Counted from the first letter of the stretch, positions 54,927-64,000 are shown. The stretch: 64,000 nt of DNA from Marinobacter sp. C7 (GCF_022343555.1 NZ_JAKQZH010000001.1:868001-932000); one strand, 5' to 3'. Numbers and translations: made by a program. The notes: generated from the sequence alone by a model not told the origin.

Positions 54927-55763
54927 ATGCTCAGCTATCTTCACGCCTTCCATGCCGGCAACTTTGCCGATGTCCAGAAACACGCCGCACTGACCCTCAC
55001 TTTATCGATGATGCACGCCAAGCCTTCGGGGATTGCCTGTTTCGATACCCACGCCGGGAGCGCTGTTTACGATCTCGCGAGCGACCGGGCCAGGAAAACC
55101 GGCGAGGCGGATACCGGTGTGCAGAAACTCTGGCGCCTGCGTGACAACCTGAAGTCGCCGGACTGGCAGCCGGTGCTGGAGTTGCTGGGCCGGCTGAACG
55201 CCGGTGATGGTCACCTGACCACGTATCCCGGTTCGCCGTTCTGGTTTCGTGAGTTTCTCAGGGCCGATGATGCGTTGACCACGTTCGAGTTACACCCGTC
55301 CGAGGGCGATCAGCTGTCGGGTTGGGCTGGTAAGGCGGTGCGGGTGCTTCGGAAGGACGGACTGAAAGGATTGCTGGGGCAGTTGCCGCCGAGGCAGCCA
55401 CGCCTGCTGGTGCTGATCGATCCCTCCTACGAAATCAAGTCTGATTACGGCTCGGTAGCCAAAACCCTGCAAAAGGCGTGGCAGAAATGCCGGCATGGCG
55501 TCTATCTTATCTGGTATCCGGTGTTGAGCTCTGGCCCCCAGTCCCAGCTCACCGAAGCGCTGCGCGCCGGCCCGGTCCGGAAGATCCTCCGCAGCGAGGT
55601 ACATCTCAATAATCCCCCGGATCGGGGCATGACCGGCTCCGGTATGCTGGTGGTCAATCCCCCCTGGGGTTTTGGTGAACGCCTTGTCGAGATGCTGGAA
55701 GAGGTGTCCGGCGCGGACGGGCTGGATGTCCGGCATGAGCTGGACTGGCTTGTTGCGGAATAG
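54927..55763 (+). CDS. rlmJ: 23S rRNA (adenine-2030-N6)-methyltransferase
   Basis: The 278-residue protein matches RlmJ (280 in E. coli): MLSYLHAFHAGNFADVQKHAALTL at the N-terminus, FDTHAGSAVYDL, YPGSPFWFREFLRADD, FELHPSE, and the catalytic motif LLVLIDPSYEIKSDY (DPPY-type). It methylates A2030 of 23S rRNA. ATG 54927 has CAGGGAG seven bases upstream; the frame extends upstream without similarity. Confidence 0.94.
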   Translation: MLSYLHAFHAGNFADVQKHAALTLTLSMMHAKPSGIACFDTHAGSAVYDLASDRARKTGEADTGVQKLWRLRDNLKSPDWQPVLELLGRLNAGDGHLTTYPGSPFWFREFLRADDALTTFELHPSEGDQLSGWAGKAVRVLRKDGLKGLLGQLPPRQPRLLVLIDPSYEIKSDYGSVAKTLQKAWQKCRHGVYLIWYPVLSSGPQSQLTEALRAGPVRKILRSEVHLNNPPDRGMTGSGMLVVNPPWGFGERLVEMLEEVSGADGLDVRHELDWLVAE

Positions 55764-55794
55764 ATTTCGCCCTCAGGTTGCAGGAGTTTTCTTT

Positions 55795-57057
55795 TTGAAG
55801 GAAGAACACCCATCCGAGAGTGCCCCGTCGCTGCCTGGCGGACTGATCCCCCTGGAGCAGTGGAAATTGCCGGAGGTGTCCGTGAAGCGGACCCTCAAGG
55901 ATGCGCTCCGCCACCTGATGGCCCAGCTCCGGGCTGGCGTCTCCCATGATGAGGAACCGTTCCAGAGCCTGGATGACCTGCCTTCATTGACGGACAAACA
56001 GATTCAGCACATTGCCCCGCGCCCTGACTTTACCTCGCTGGCTCAGGCTATTCTCGAATCGCTGGAGGAACTGCGGGAGACGGAAACCTTGCGCAGGAAA
56101 GTGGCTTTGCTGGTTGCGCCACCTTTCTCTGGTGTCCGGGAGGCACTGGTGAGATTGCCCGGGGCTCACCCGGAAGTCGGCGTTGGCGGCCATGGCCACT
56201 GGCACCTGATAGCCCCTCCCGACAATCTTCTGATGAGCCGGGAAGACGCCCGTCGGTGGTGGGACGAACAGGACCTTTCCGGTCCCTGGGTGATTCCCGA
56301 ACTGGCGGATTTCTGGCTGCGCCACTCAGACGGTCTGTGTCTGGTTCAGGAGTTATTGCAGCGGATCGTGGCCGGCGAGGTCGGGCCGGGCCTCGTTGGT
56401 TGCTCCAGTTGGTGCTGGCAGTTCTGGGAGAGCTACTTCCCGGATGCCCATCTCGCTCCCCTGACGCCTGCACCGATGGACGCGGAGCGCTTGGGGCAGT
56501 GGCTGGAGTATCTTGCCTGCTCGCGGGACCGCCGGCCCGTGACTGCCCGGATGACGGATGACGGCCTGTATGTGCTGCCCGTGGACAATCCGTCGGAGGA
56601 TAGCAAGCGCAAGCACTCAGGATTCCTGCGGGATCTGGCCACCGCGGCGAGAGGGATACCGGAGGTCGCCCTGGCCATCTGGCAGCGCTCTTTGCGGGCT
56701 CGCCCCGAGGACGATGCCGAAGCGGAGGGTAACAGTCAGGAGCCGAACGGCAGTGAGCGGCATTGCTGGGTTGTGCCACTGGACCAGTTGAGCCTGCCCG
56801 CCATGCCCCAGAGCCGCGAGCGGGCAGTTGGCTTTATCCTCCATGCTCTCTTGCTCCATGACGGCCTGCATGAAGAGCGAATTGCTCAGGTGACCGGCCT
56901 TGATCACCTGGAACTTCATCTGGCTTTGTCCCGGCTGCTGAGGTCGGATCTGGTATCGCTGGCTGAAGCGTCGCGGCGTTGGCATGTCACGCCAGTTGGC
57001 TATCCTACGGTCAGGCGCCACCTTCAGAGCTGGGGCTACCCGGTCGATGCGTTTTGA
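55795..57057 (+). CDS. Unrecognised 420-residue protein paired with MscS channel
   Basis: The start is TTG 55795, supported by CAGGAG eight bases upstream. There is no signal or membrane segment. It contains a central domain with RKVALLVAPPFSGVREALVRLPGAHPEVGVGGHGHWHLIAPPDNLLM, WVIPELADFWLRHSDGLCLVQELLQRI and GCSSWCWQFWESYF, and a C-terminal helical segment ending in a winged-helix-like LLLHDGLHEERIAQVTGLDHLELHLALSRLLRSDLVSLAEASRRWHVTPVGYPTVRRHL. I recognise no family; the pattern suggests a large soluble regulatory protein. It is nine bases from the MscS gene and likely co-transcribed. Confidence 0.7.
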   Translation: MKEEHPSESAPSLPGGLIPLEQWKLPEVSVKRTLKDALRHLMAQLRAGVSHDEEPFQSLDDLPSLTDKQIQHIAPRPDFTSLAQAILESLEELRETETLRRKVALLVAPPFSGVREALVRLPGAHPEVGVGGHGHWHLIAPPDNLLMSREDARRWWDEQDLSGPWVIPELADFWLRHSDGLCLVQELLQRIVAGEVGPGLVGCSSWCWQFWESYFPDAHLAPLTPAPMDAERLGQWLEYLACSRDRRPVTARMTDDGLYVLPVDNPSEDSKRKHSGFLRDLATAARGIPEVALAIWQRSLRARPEDDAEAEGNSQEPNGSERHCWVVPLDQLSLPAMPQSRERAVGFILHALLLHDGLHEERIAQVTGLDHLELHLALSRLLRSDLVSLAEASRRWHVTPVGYPTVRRHLQSWGYPVDAF

Positions 57058-57066
57058 GGAGGGGTC

Positions 57067-57876
57067 GTGGAAAATATTGAGCAGGGCTTGCAGCAGGTCT
57101 TTTCAGCCATAACCTGGCTGGCTCTGGTGGAGGCCGCCCTGGTGGTCGCCGCCGCCGTGCTGTTGATCTTCCTTATCCAGAAGGTAGTGCCGGGGGTTGC
57201 CGGAAAACTCGGTGGCAAGGCGCGTCTGTATTTGCTGGCTTCGGTCCCACTGGCGCGCCTTCTGATCATCGTCGTCACGATCATCGTGGTCGTGCCGATC
57301 CTCATAGAGCCCTCTTTCGAAAATATGGTCGCCATCTTCGGCGCCCTTGGCCTGGCCCTCGGTTTCGCGTTCAAGGACTACGCCAACAGCCTGATTGCCG
57401 GGATAGTAACCCTGTACGAAATGCCTTACAGGCCCGGGGACTGGATTGAGGTCGACGGTAAGTACGGTGAGGTACGTTCCATTGGAACCAGGGCCGCAGA
57501 GATTGTGACTCCGGATGACACCGTGGTCATTGTGCCCCACAACACGCTCTGGAACGCGTTGATCGCAAACGGTAATGATGGTTCGGACAACCTGATGTGC
57601 GTGGCAGAATTCCACCTTGCGCCACACCATGATGTCCGCCGGGTGATGTCACTGTTGCGGGACGTGGCCTTTACCTCACCCTACACCAAGACCATGAAAC
57701 CGGTGGTGGTTGTTGTGGCCAATAAGACCTGGGGTATGAATTACCGCCTGAAGGCCTATCCCCTGGAGCCCAGGGATCAGTTCCGGTTTATCAGCGATCT
57801 GACGGCACGCGGATCGGAAGCGCTCGCCAGTGAAGGGGTGGCCTTTGTGTCAGTTCCCGTCGCCGCCGGTGCCTGA
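57067..57876 (+). CDS. MscS-family mechanosensitive channel
   Basis: The 269-residue protein begins at GTG 57067 (GAGGAGGGG upstream). It has three N-terminal membrane segments with the MscS pore helix FENMVAIFGALGLALGFAFKDYANSLIAGIV and the beta domain (YRPGDWIEVDGKYGEVRSIGTRAAEIVTPDDTVVIVPHNTLW). Length is as in small MscS channels. It releases solutes on hypo-osmotic shock. The upstream unknown protein probably works with it. The last 27 bases overlap the convergent TRAP gene. Confidence 0.93.
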   Translation: MENIEQGLQQVFSAITWLALVEAALVVAAAVLLIFLIQKVVPGVAGKLGGKARLYLLASVPLARLLIIVVTIIVVVPILIEPSFENMVAIFGALGLALGFAFKDYANSLIAGIVTLYEMPYRPGDWIEVDGKYGEVRSIGTRAAEIVTPDDTVVIVPHNTLWNALIANGNDGSDNLMCVAEFHLAPHHDVRRVMSLLRDVAFTSPYTKTMKPVVVVVANKTWGMNYRLKAYPLEPRDQFRFISDLTARGSEALASEGVAFVSVPVAAGA

Positions 57877-58950
57877 GGCCGACTGACGCTCCAGGTCCGC
57901 AATCATGGTCCGGAGCGACTCGAGAATCTGCTGGCCACGCTCGCCGGCCTGGCGGAGGTAGAGCTCCAGCGCCGGCTTGCTCGCATCGCGAAATGCAGCA
58001 CGTTCCTCCTCGGAGAGCCTGGTTACCGCAAGCTGGCCTTGTTCGAGCATGGCTTCCAGTCTGGTCTGGTTCAGCTCTTCCTGGATATCCCAGGCTTCCT
58101 CGCCGACCTCGATCAGAGCCATTGCCAGCCAGTCCTGCTGCTCCTCCGGTAGCTGCGCATACCATTCCGGATTGGCAACGACCGAAGAAATGAAATGCGC
58201 GGCCCGAGGCAGTGTCAGTGTTTCCTGTACCTCATAAAAATTCATTTCCTCGATGGCGAAGATCGGGTTGGTCTGGCCGTCAATCTGCTTCAACTGCAGA
58301 TCGCTGTAGACCTGCGAGTAGGGGGTCTGGTGGGGATCGGCACCATAACTCCGGAAGGCCTCGGCTGACATTTGTGAGGTCATTGTCCGGATTCTCAGCC
58401 CTTCAAAATCGGAGGGGCTCTTCAGTGGCTTGTTGGCGGTCCATGCCATCCATCCCTCCGGCACGAACCCCAGGAGTGTGAGATGCCTCTCGTTATAGGC
58501 AGCGGAGAACAGCCCGGTCAGTTCGTTCCCGGAAAACAATGCCCGTGTGATGGCTTCGTCTTCAGGCAAAACGTAGTGCAGTGTGAAGATCCCGGCCTCC
58601 GGAATCAGGTCTGCCAGGTGGCCCGGGGACGCAAACGCGAGGTCAACAGAACCGTTGCGCACCAGTTCTGTCAGTTGGGAGGACGTTCCCAGGGACCCAT
58701 AGGGAAAAATCTCCAGCTCCACCTGACCGTCGGAGGCCTCCTCAATATGGCTCTTTAGCGCTTCTGCGTAGGCGTGCTGGACGCTGCCCTCGATTTCTTC
58801 CAGGGCGAATCGCCAGGTTTCAGGATAGTCCGATTTGCCCGAGGTCGGGTCTGAGGTAACCGCACTGTCGTCGGGGGCATCCGAGCAGCCCGAAATGAGA
58901 ATTGCCGCGACGGTGAGCAATGGCCAGATCCACGGACGAGGGCGTTGCAT
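57850..58950 (-). CDS. Orphan TRAP-type solute-binding lipoprotein (DctP family)
   Basis: The 366-residue protein has a lipoprotein signal (PLLTVAAILISGC, lipobox ISGC). The mature part is DctP/TAXI-type: WRFALEEIEGSVQHAYAEALKSHIEEASDGQVELEIFPYGSLGTSSQLTELVRNGSVDLAFASPGHL, LKSPSDFEGLRIRTMTS with the conserved carboxylate-binding Arg, and DGQTNPIFAIEEMNFYEVQETLTL. The DctQ and DctM permease subunits are absent. Most TRAP SBPs are soluble; a membrane-anchored orphan suggests a sensing role or trans use. ATG 58950 has CGGAG about seven bases upstream. Confidence 0.85.
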   Translation of the reverse strand: MQRPRPWIWPLLTVAAILISGCSDAPDDSAVTSDPTSGKSDYPETWRFALEEIEGSVQHAYAEALKSHIEEASDGQVELEIFPYGSLGTSSQLTELVRNGSVDLAFASPGHLADLIPEAGIFTLHYVLPEDEAITRALFSGNELTGLFSAAYNERHLTLLGFVPEGWMAWTANKPLKSPSDFEGLRIRTMTSQMSAEAFRSYGADPHQTPYSQVYSDLQLKQIDGQTNPIFAIEEMNFYEVQETLTLPRAAHFISSVVANPEWYAQLPEEQQDWLAMALIEVGEEAWDIQEELNQTRLEAMLEQGQLAVTRLSEEERAAFRDASKPALELYLRQAGERGQQILESLRTMIADLERQSASGTGGDGN

Positions 58951-59050
58951 TACTGGGCTCCGGATTGATTCTTGTTGGCAGACATCACCGGGTAAAGGTA
59001 ACACAAGATACCGCCTGTGGTTACTTCGCGCGCTCAGAGTTATTCCGCTT

Positions 59051-59081
59051 AAAAAAAGGCCCCGCCATTCGGAGGCGGGGC
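59051..59081 (-). terminator. Rho-independent terminator of the DUF4168 gene
   Basis: GCCCCGCC (59059-59066) and GGCGGGGC (59074-59081) pair, and on the minus strand the stem is followed by seven T (A run at 59051-59057). It lies 34 bases past the DUF4168 stop. Confidence 0.93.
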
Positions 59082-59114
59082 AAGTCTGATGATCAAGGGT
59101 CGTTGAAGCAACGT

Positions 59115-59516
59115 TCACATCAGAGCGTCAACACGGTTGCGAACCTTGGGTTCGCTGTTATAGGCCGTAGCAATGGCGTTGTAGGTGGGGACATCCATGC
59201 CTGAGTCACGGATAACTGTCAGCATCTGATCGTTTGCTTTCATCTGAAGTTGCTTGGCCTTTTCCTCCGAATCCGCAGACTCGATTTTCTCAATGTACTC
59301 CTCGCGGACTTCCATTAACCCGGCCTGGGCCTCGATGAATTGCCGGAGTTCGGCGTCGCTGTAGTCCGTTTTCTGGGTTCCTGCCGCTTCAGGATTGCTG
59401 TAGCCATCGGATTCGGTGGCCACGGGTTCATCCGCCGGGGATGGCTGCTGGGCAAAAACAGGGGTGGCTGCCGCCAGTGCAATGGACGCAACACAGGATA
59501 CAAAGAGTTTATTCAT
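59115..59516 (-). CDS. DUF4168 periplasmic protein
   Basis: The 133-residue protein has a signal peptide (cleavage near VFAQQ) and then an acidic linker and the DUF4168 core: YSDAELRQFIEAQAGLMEVREEYIEKI, and KAKQLQMKANDQMLTVIRDSGMDVPTYNAIATAYNSEPKVRNRV. A mostly helical exported protein of unknown function. AGAAGGAGCC precedes the ATG. It is divergent from the histidine kinase gene across 195 bp. Confidence 0.85.
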   Translation of the reverse strand: MNKLFVSCVASIALAAATPVFAQQPSPADEPVATESDGYSNPEAAGTQKTDYSDAELRQFIEAQAGLMEVREEYIEKIESADSEEKAKQLQMKANDQMLTVIRDSGMDVPTYNAIATAYNSEPKVRNRVDALM

Positions 59517-59711
59517 TTAAGGCTCCTTCTGTTTTCCGGACGTGTGGTGTTGCGGAGGACCTTTCAATCGGTATGCCAACCCGGAAATGTTTTAAAAACG
59601 CAGAAAAATCAGAAGCCTAAGAGGTTTCGGGCGTTACGGTTCGTTAACTCATGTTGTGCCAAAATGCCACATGTGCCAGAAAAGCGTGACATTTATGTGG
59701 GAAGGCATGCC

Positions 59712-61184
59712 ATGAGACCTCCACTGGGTAGAGCGCGTCATTTTTTTCGGTCCCTTCAGATCACGTTATTGCTAAGTATTGTGGTGCCGCTGTTGCTGAT
59801 CAGTGGTGCTGCCATTTACATCGGGTTTGGCGCCGTGGAGAGAAACCTCAATGACCGGCTCCGGGAAGATCTTGAACTCGTCGCGCGGGCGGTGAGCGGT
59901 CCGCTATCGCAGGCATTGTCCGATGGCAACGAGCTGGTAATGGGGGAGTCGCTCCGGTCGATTTTCCGCATCGCGCGGATAACGGGTGCGTCGGTATTTG
60001 ACGAGCAGGGCCGGAGGATCGACAGCCTCGGCCTGGCCGACCGGGATGTGACAAACAGTGCCAGCGCCGAGGAAGCGATTGTTAGTGGTCGGCTTGGCGG
60101 AGCTTTCCGGCGGGTTGAAGGTAAGTCGGTCTTTTCCCACTTCACTCCCCTGTTGAACCCGGAGGGGCAGATCCAGGGTCTGCTGCAAATCACCCGGAAG
60201 CGAAGCGACTTCCACCGACTGGTGGCGTCAACACGCATCTGGGCGGTATCAATCTGGTCGGTTTTTGCAATAGCCATCAGTCTGGTAGTGATTCTCGGAC
60301 ATTACGGTACAGTGGGGCGCCATGTGGGGCGGCTGCTGTCGATGATGTCCTCCATGAAACCCGGCCAGTGGCGGGTTACAGAATCCGCCTCCGGGCCGCG
60401 GGAGTTGCGCCAGATCCATGAGGGCCTGGCGGCCATGGGGGCGCGGATGGCAAGAGCGGAGTCTGAAATCGAAGCACGCATTGAACGGGAGCGGGAGTTG
60501 GCCGATCAGCTCAGACACCATGAGAAGGTCGCCATGATCGGTCGTGTCGCGGGCGGTGTGGCTCATGAGTTGGGAGCACCGCTTAATGTCATCCAGGGGC
60601 GGGCGCATATTCTTGAACGCCAGCCATTGACTGATTCCATGAGTCGCCAGGTTCAGGATATCCAGCACCAGGTCTCGCGGATGGCAACCATCATTCAGCA
60701 GCTTCTCGACTGTTTCAGGCATGTACCGGATTCCCGGAGGCCCGCAGTGCTCGCCGGCATCGTCTCAGAGGCACTGGCCCAGGCCATTGAGGATGAGCGG
60801 TGTCGGTGTCGAACGCTCGAAAGCGCCGGCCTTGAGCTTGAAGCCTGTATTCGGGCTGAACCGATCCGGGTGGAACTTGCCTGCCTGAACATTATCCGGA
60901 ACGCGTGCCAGGCCGCGGACAGCAGGGTTCGGGTCTGCGTTCTGGCGCATGAAAGGGAACTGGAAGTACGGGTTGAGGATGATGGCCCCGGCATTGCTCC
61001 CGAGCACTATGAAGAGATCTTTGAACCTTTCTATACCTCCCGGCCGGCTGGCGAGGGTACCGGCCTTGGCCTGGCAGTAGTGGGCAGTGTCATGAAAGAG
61101 CACGAGGGGCGTGTACAGGTTTCCGGCAGTGCACTGGGCGGCTGTTGTATGAGTCTGTTTTTTCCGAAGGAAGACAAAAAATGA
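59712..61184 (+). CDS. NtrB/DctB-like sensor histidine kinase
   Basis: The 490-residue protein has two membrane segments (ITLLLSIVVPLLLISGAAIYIG near the N-terminus; IWAVSIWSVFAIAISLVVILG around residue 180-200) enclosing a periplasmic sensor of about 140 residues with PAS/Cache-like features (ARITGASVFDEQGRRIDSLGLAD; FSHFTPLLNPEGQIQGLLQITRK). H box VAGGVAHELGAPLNVIQGRAHIL, N box NIIRNACQAADS, G box DDGPGIAPEHYEEIFEPFYTSR and GTGLGLAVVG follow. The motif HELGAPLN is a variant of HELxxPL. ATG 59712 follows GGGAAGG by seven bases. It overlaps the regulator gene by four bases. Confidence 0.9.
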   Translation: MRPPLGRARHFFRSLQITLLLSIVVPLLLISGAAIYIGFGAVERNLNDRLREDLELVARAVSGPLSQALSDGNELVMGESLRSIFRIARITGASVFDEQGRRIDSLGLADRDVTNSASAEEAIVSGRLGGAFRRVEGKSVFSHFTPLLNPEGQIQGLLQITRKRSDFHRLVASTRIWAVSIWSVFAIAISLVVILGHYGTVGRHVGRLLSMMSSMKPGQWRVTESASGPRELRQIHEGLAAMGARMARAESEIEARIERERELADQLRHHEKVAMIGRVAGGVAHELGAPLNVIQGRAHILERQPLTDSMSRQVQDIQHQVSRMATIIQQLLDCFRHVPDSRRPAVLAGIVSEALAQAIEDERCRCRTLESAGLELEACIRAEPIRVELACLNIIRNACQAADSRVRVCVLAHERELEVRVEDDGPGIAPEHYEEIFEPFYTSRPAGEGTGLGLAVVGSVMKEHEGRVQVSGSALGGCCMSLFFPKEDKK

Positions 61185-62566
61185 GTTTCGCTGGTGCAAC
61201 GATCCTGTTGGTCGAGGACGACGCAAGCCTGTCGCGATTGCTGGCGGAAGAGCTGGAGGCGGATGGCTACACCGTGCGGGTCGCCGGTTCCATGGCGGAT
61301 GCAAGGGCAAGGTTGGCTGAGCATGTGCCGGATCTTGTGGTTTCTGACCTGAGACTGCCCGATGGCGATGGGCTGCAGATTCTGGGGCTGCTCCAGCATC
61401 GGGCAGGGCACGTTCCATTTGTTGTGATTACGGCATTCGGGACCGTGGATCAGGCCGTCGAGGCTCTCAAGGCGGGCGCAGATGACTTCCTGACCAAGCC
61501 CCTGTCAACGGATCACCTGCGCCTGAAGATCCGCAGGCTCCTGGCGCAGGCGGATATCAGTCGGCAGCTCGCCGAGATGAGGGGGCAGGGAGACCGTACC
61601 CTCGGATTGTTGGGGGATAGTCCGGTTATGGATCGGCTTCGGACAGAGATCCGGCAGGTTTCCCGCAGTCATGCGGCGGTTCTCATCAACGGTGAGAGTG
61701 GCACCGGAAAGGAGTTGGTCGCTCGTGCGATACATCGGCAAAGCGAACGTCGAGACAGGCCCTTCGTGGCAGTCAACTGTGCGGGGATACCCACAGAGTT
61801 GATGGAGAGCGAATTTTTCGGTCATGAGGCCGGAGCATTCACCGGTGCCCGGCATGCGCGCAAGGGTCTGTTTGCCGAGGCCAATGGTGGGACCCTGTTG
61901 CTGGATGAAATGGGGGAAATGCCTTTGCCATTGCAGGCCAAGTTACTCCGGGTGCTTCAGGAGGGGAGGATCAAACCTGTTGGAGCCGATCAGGAAGAGG
62001 CGGTGGATGTGCGCATCCTCGCCGCAACCCATGTTGACCTCCAAAGGGCGGTGTCAGAGGGTGATTTTCGGGAGGATCTTTACTATCGTCTCGAAACCCT
62101 CGCCCTTCGGGTACCCCCACTTCGTGATCGTTCAGACGACGTTGGGCTGCTGGCGATGCACTTTCTCCGGGATGCGTCCAGACGCCAGGGCCGGGGGTTC
62201 ATGAAACTGAGCGAGGTGGCTTCGCGCCTGCTGCTGGACTATCCGTTCCCCGGTAATGTCCGGGAGCTGGCGAGTGCCATGGAGCGGGCGGTTACGTTCT
62301 GTGAGGGCGATGTCATTCTGCCTGAGCATCTGCCCGACCGGATCCGGAAACGCCAGGCCGGGGTGCAGATGGCGTCGGATGCGCCGCTAACCGAAGAGAT
62401 CAGTCTCGCCCGGCTTCCCACCCTTGAACAGGTTCAACAGGATCACGTATCCCGGGTGATGAAGGCTGTCGATGGCAACAAACGAAGGGCGGCCCAGATC
62501 CTTGGCATCAACCGCCGAACATTATACCGCTGGCTCGAAAATCGGGGAGTCTCAAGGAATGACTGA
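61181..62566 (+). CDS. NtrC-family sigma-54-dependent response regulator
   Basis: The 461-residue protein has a receiver domain (phosphoacceptor Asp 56 in [15 protein letters not shown] at about 105), an AAA+ domain with Walker A GESGTGKE (171-178), the sigma-54 contact loop GAFTGA (218-223), Walker [12 protein letters not shown] and [12 protein letters not shown], and a C-terminal Fis-type helix-turn-helix ([23 protein letters not shown]). It activates sigma-54 promoters on phosphorylation by the preceding kinase. ATGA overlap with the kinase. Targets are unknown; the orphan TRAP lipoprotein 2 kb away is a candidate relation. Confidence 0.94.
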   Translation: MSFAGATILLVEDDASLSRLLAEELEADGYTVRVAGSMADARARLAEHVPDLVVSDLRLPDGDGLQILGLLQHRAGHVPFVVITAFGTVDQAVEALKAGADDFLTKPLSTDHLRLKIRRLLAQADISRQLAEMRGQGDRTLGLLGDSPVMDRLRTEIRQVSRSHAAVLINGESGTGKELVARAIHRQSERRDRPFVAVNCAGIPTELMESEFFGHEAGAFTGARHARKGLFAEANGGTLLLDEMGEMPLPLQAKLLRVLQEGRIKPVGADQEEAVDVRILAATHVDLQRAVSEGDFREDLYYRLETLALRVPPLRDRSDDVGLLAMHFLRDASRRQGRGFMKLSEVASRLLLDYPFPGNVRELASAMERAVTFCEGDVILPEHLPDRIRKRQAGVQMASDAPLTEEISLARLPTLEQVQQDHVSRVMKAVDGNKRRAAQILGINRRTLYRWLENRGVSRND

Positions 62567-63467
62567 TCAGAAACAGGCCATGATGTATGGCCTTGCCACG
62601 GTTCTTCTCTGGTCGACTGTCGCCACAGCGTTCAAGCTCGCCCTCCGGGACCTGGCGCCGGTGCAAATGCTCCTGATCGCCTGCTCGGCGTCCGTGCTGG
62701 TCATGGCAGTCATATTGAAACTCCAGCGTCGGTGGCATCTGGTGTTTTCCCTGTCCCGGCGGCAATACCTGCAGTCAGTAGGCATGGGGCTGGTGAATCC
62801 CTGCCTGTACTATTTTGTGCTATTCGGTGCCTTCGACCGGCTGCCGGCCCAGGAGGCCCAGCCATTGAACTACACCTGGGCGTTGGTGCTTGCCTACCTG
62901 TCCGTGCCCTTCCTCGGGCAAAAGCTACGGCGGGTGGATATCCTGGCGGGGCTGATCTGTTATGCCGGTGTGGTGGTTATCGCCACCCGCGGTCAGGTGA
63001 CGTCCCTGACCTTCTCCGATCCCCTTGGCGTTGGCCTGGCGCTGGGGAGCACCCTCATCTGGGCGTCCTACTGGATCATCGCGACCCGGGACGACCGGGA
63101 TCCGGTGGTAGGGCTGTTCCTCAATTTCCTGTTCGGGTTGCCGGTCATTGCCGTAATCTGTGGCCTGACCGAGGGGTTTGTCATACCGTCCGGTACCTCT
63201 CTGGGTGCAGCGGTTTACGTCGGCGTCTTCGAGATGGGGCTGGCGTTCGTGCTCTGGTCCTACGCCATGAAAAAAGCTGAAAATACTTCGAAAGTCAGCA
63301 ACCTGATCTTCATCTCGCCGTTTCTGTCGCTGGTGTTCATCTATTTTATCCTCGGTGAGGTTATCCTACCGTCCACCTACACCGGTCTGGTGCTGATCAT
63401 GGGAGGCTTGTGGTTGCAGCAGCGGAAGGTCAAGGCCCGGGAAGCGGAACTGGCCCATGAGCGGTGA
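62559..63467 (+). CDS. EamA/DMT-family transporter
   Basis: The 302-residue protein has ten membrane helices in two EamA repeats ([52 protein letters not shown]), with a typical final [14 protein letters not shown] segment ([19 protein letters not shown]). It probably exports metabolites or amino acids. ATG 62559 overlaps the regulator stop by eight bases, so it is co-translated with the two-component genes. Confidence 0.88.
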   Translation: MTDQKQAMMYGLATVLLWSTVATAFKLALRDLAPVQMLLIACSASVLVMAVILKLQRRWHLVFSLSRRQYLQSVGMGLVNPCLYYFVLFGAFDRLPAQEAQPLNYTWALVLAYLSVPFLGQKLRRVDILAGLICYAGVVVIATRGQVTSLTFSDPLGVGLALGSTLIWASYWIIATRDDRDPVVGLFLNFLFGLPVIAVICGLTEGFVIPSGTSLGAAVYVGVFEMGLAFVLWSYAMKKAENTSKVSNLIFISPFLSLVFIYFILGEVILPSTYTGLVLIMGGLWLQQRKVKAREAELAHER

Positions 63468-63735
63468 CTGGCACCTTTATCTGGTCCGGACGGCCTCCGG
63501 ATCCCTGTATACCGGGATCTCTACGGACGTCGAGCGGCGCTTTGCCGAGCACCAGGCGGGGGCGCCAAAGGGGGCGCGAAGCCTGCGGGGCAAGGGGCCG
63601 CTGGAACTTGTGTACCGGGCGCAGGCCGGTGACCGCAGCCGTGCCTCCCGGCTGGAGTGGTATATCAAACGCTGGCCACGGGCCCGCAAGGAGGCGTTGA
63701 TCCGGGGCGAAATCAGTCTTGCAGATGTTCCCTGA
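63457..63735 (+). CDS. GIY-YIG nuclease-domain protein
   Basis: The 92-residue protein is a stand-alone GIY-YIG domain of the YhbQ/UPF0213 type: [69 protein letters not shown] with the catalytic Arg and Glu. It overlaps the EamA gene by 11 bases at its start and the convergent alpha/beta hydrolase gene by 23 at its end. Its cellular role is unknown. Confidence 0.9.
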   Translation: MSGDWHLYLVRTASGSLYTGISTDVERRFAEHQAGAPKGARSLRGKGPLELVYRAQAGDRSRASRLEWYIKRWPRARKEALIRGEISLADVP

Positions 63736-64000
63736 TGTGCTCGCCAGCCGTACGCACCGCCTCGGTCGCCCGGCGCAGCTGCCCACTGTGGACCTGGAAC
63801 ACGTGCCAGAGACTGTTGTAGATTTCCAGATCGACGGGAACCTGGTCCCGTGACGCCGCATGAGCCAACCGTTCCGCGTCGTTGAGCAGGATCTCGTCGC
63901 TGCCGACCTGGATCAGCGTGGGCGGCAACCCTCTGAGGTCACCGAACACGGGTGAGATCAGAGGGTTACTGAGTGATTCATTGCCGGCATAGAATCTGGC
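63713..64000 (-). CDS. C-terminal part of an alpha/beta hydrolase (runs off the right edge)
   Basis: The last 95 residues are visible, continuing from the edge. They fit the hormone-sensitive-lipase/acetyl-hydrolase group: [31 protein letters not shown] with the catalytic Asp of [21 protein letters not shown] with the catalytic His, and a final helix. The nucleophile motif lies outside the window. It is convergent with the GIY-YIG gene. Confidence 0.82.
   Translation of the reverse strand, partial: ARFYAGNESLSNPLISPVFGDLRGLPPTLIQVGSDEILLNDAERLAHAASRDQVPVDLEIYNSLWHVFQVHSGQLRRATEAVRTAGEHIREHLQD

Overview
This window looks like a chromosomal segment of a marine, hydrocarbon-using gammaproteobacterium, most likely Marinobacter or a close relative. 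I infer this from the gene content: an AlkB-type alkane hydroxylase, acyl-CoA metabolism genes, a six-gene Mrp/Pha cation/proton antiporter operon, an M24 hydrolase resembling ectoine hydrolase, and a PsrA-like fatty-acid operator. Codon third positions are GC-rich throughout. I see no rRNA, tRNA, CRISPR array, integrase or transposase. The assignment is from recognition only, without a search.

Layout. 1-6.4 kb: start of an unknown gene divergent from a LysR regulator, a lysozyme-like SLT protein, a periplasmic protein, a metallo-beta-lactamase-fold hydrolase, an M24 creatinase-like protein, and a VanZ protein coupled to a parvulin. 6.5-10.7 kb: ABC-F protein YbiT, a DUF1415 gene bracketed by two inverted copies of a structured repeat, a spermidine-synthase-like protein and a sirtuin. 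10.8-14.8 kb: a branched-chain amino acid block (NSS transporter, leucine dehydrogenase, AzlCD exporter) around a LiuR-like operator. 14.8-18 kb: DUF3750 protein, dodecin, and the NAD-salvage pair pncA-pncB. 19.9-21.9 kb: a CpxRA/RstBA-like two-component system. 22-25 kb: YigZ, a DUF4136 lipoprotein, YciH/SUI1 and DadA. 25.3-28.5 kb: two Tat-type lipoproteins, a PhoD phosphatase and a PhoX-family (DUF839) protein.

28.6-45.5 kb: medium/long-chain acyl-CoA ligase, PpnP, the Mrp operon, 2,4-dienoyl-CoA reductase (FadH) behind a PsrA-like site, a CNNM/CBS protein, a GlxA-type regulator divergent from an acyl-CoA dehydrogenase plus crotonase pair, and AlkB. 45.7-49 kb: small proteins, then a large PhoX phosphatase behind an array of five Pho-box half-sites in perfect 11-bp phase. 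49-53.3 kb: a surface module in which an OmpA-family porin and a lipoprotein with six thrombospondin type 3 calcium repeats are flanked by two paralogous small Cys/His proteins. 53.4-64 kb: MFS transporter, RlmJ, a 420-residue unknown protein with an MscS channel, an orphan TRAP-type solute-binding lipoprotein, a DUF4168 protein, an NtrB/NtrC-type two-component system, an EamA transporter, a GIY-YIG protein and the end of an alpha/beta hydrolase.

Two families of structured extragenic repeats stand out: (i) four pairs of 30-bp palindromes beginning GGGGTC, each pair at a gene 3' end; and (ii) three larger elements with a ~57-bp core containing CCATGGATGGC, enclosed by long self-complementary arms whose sequence differs from copy to copy. 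Gene packing is tight, with many ATGA/TGATG couplings and convergent 3' overlaps. Several small genes shorter than 100 codons are reported because of good ribosome binding sites.
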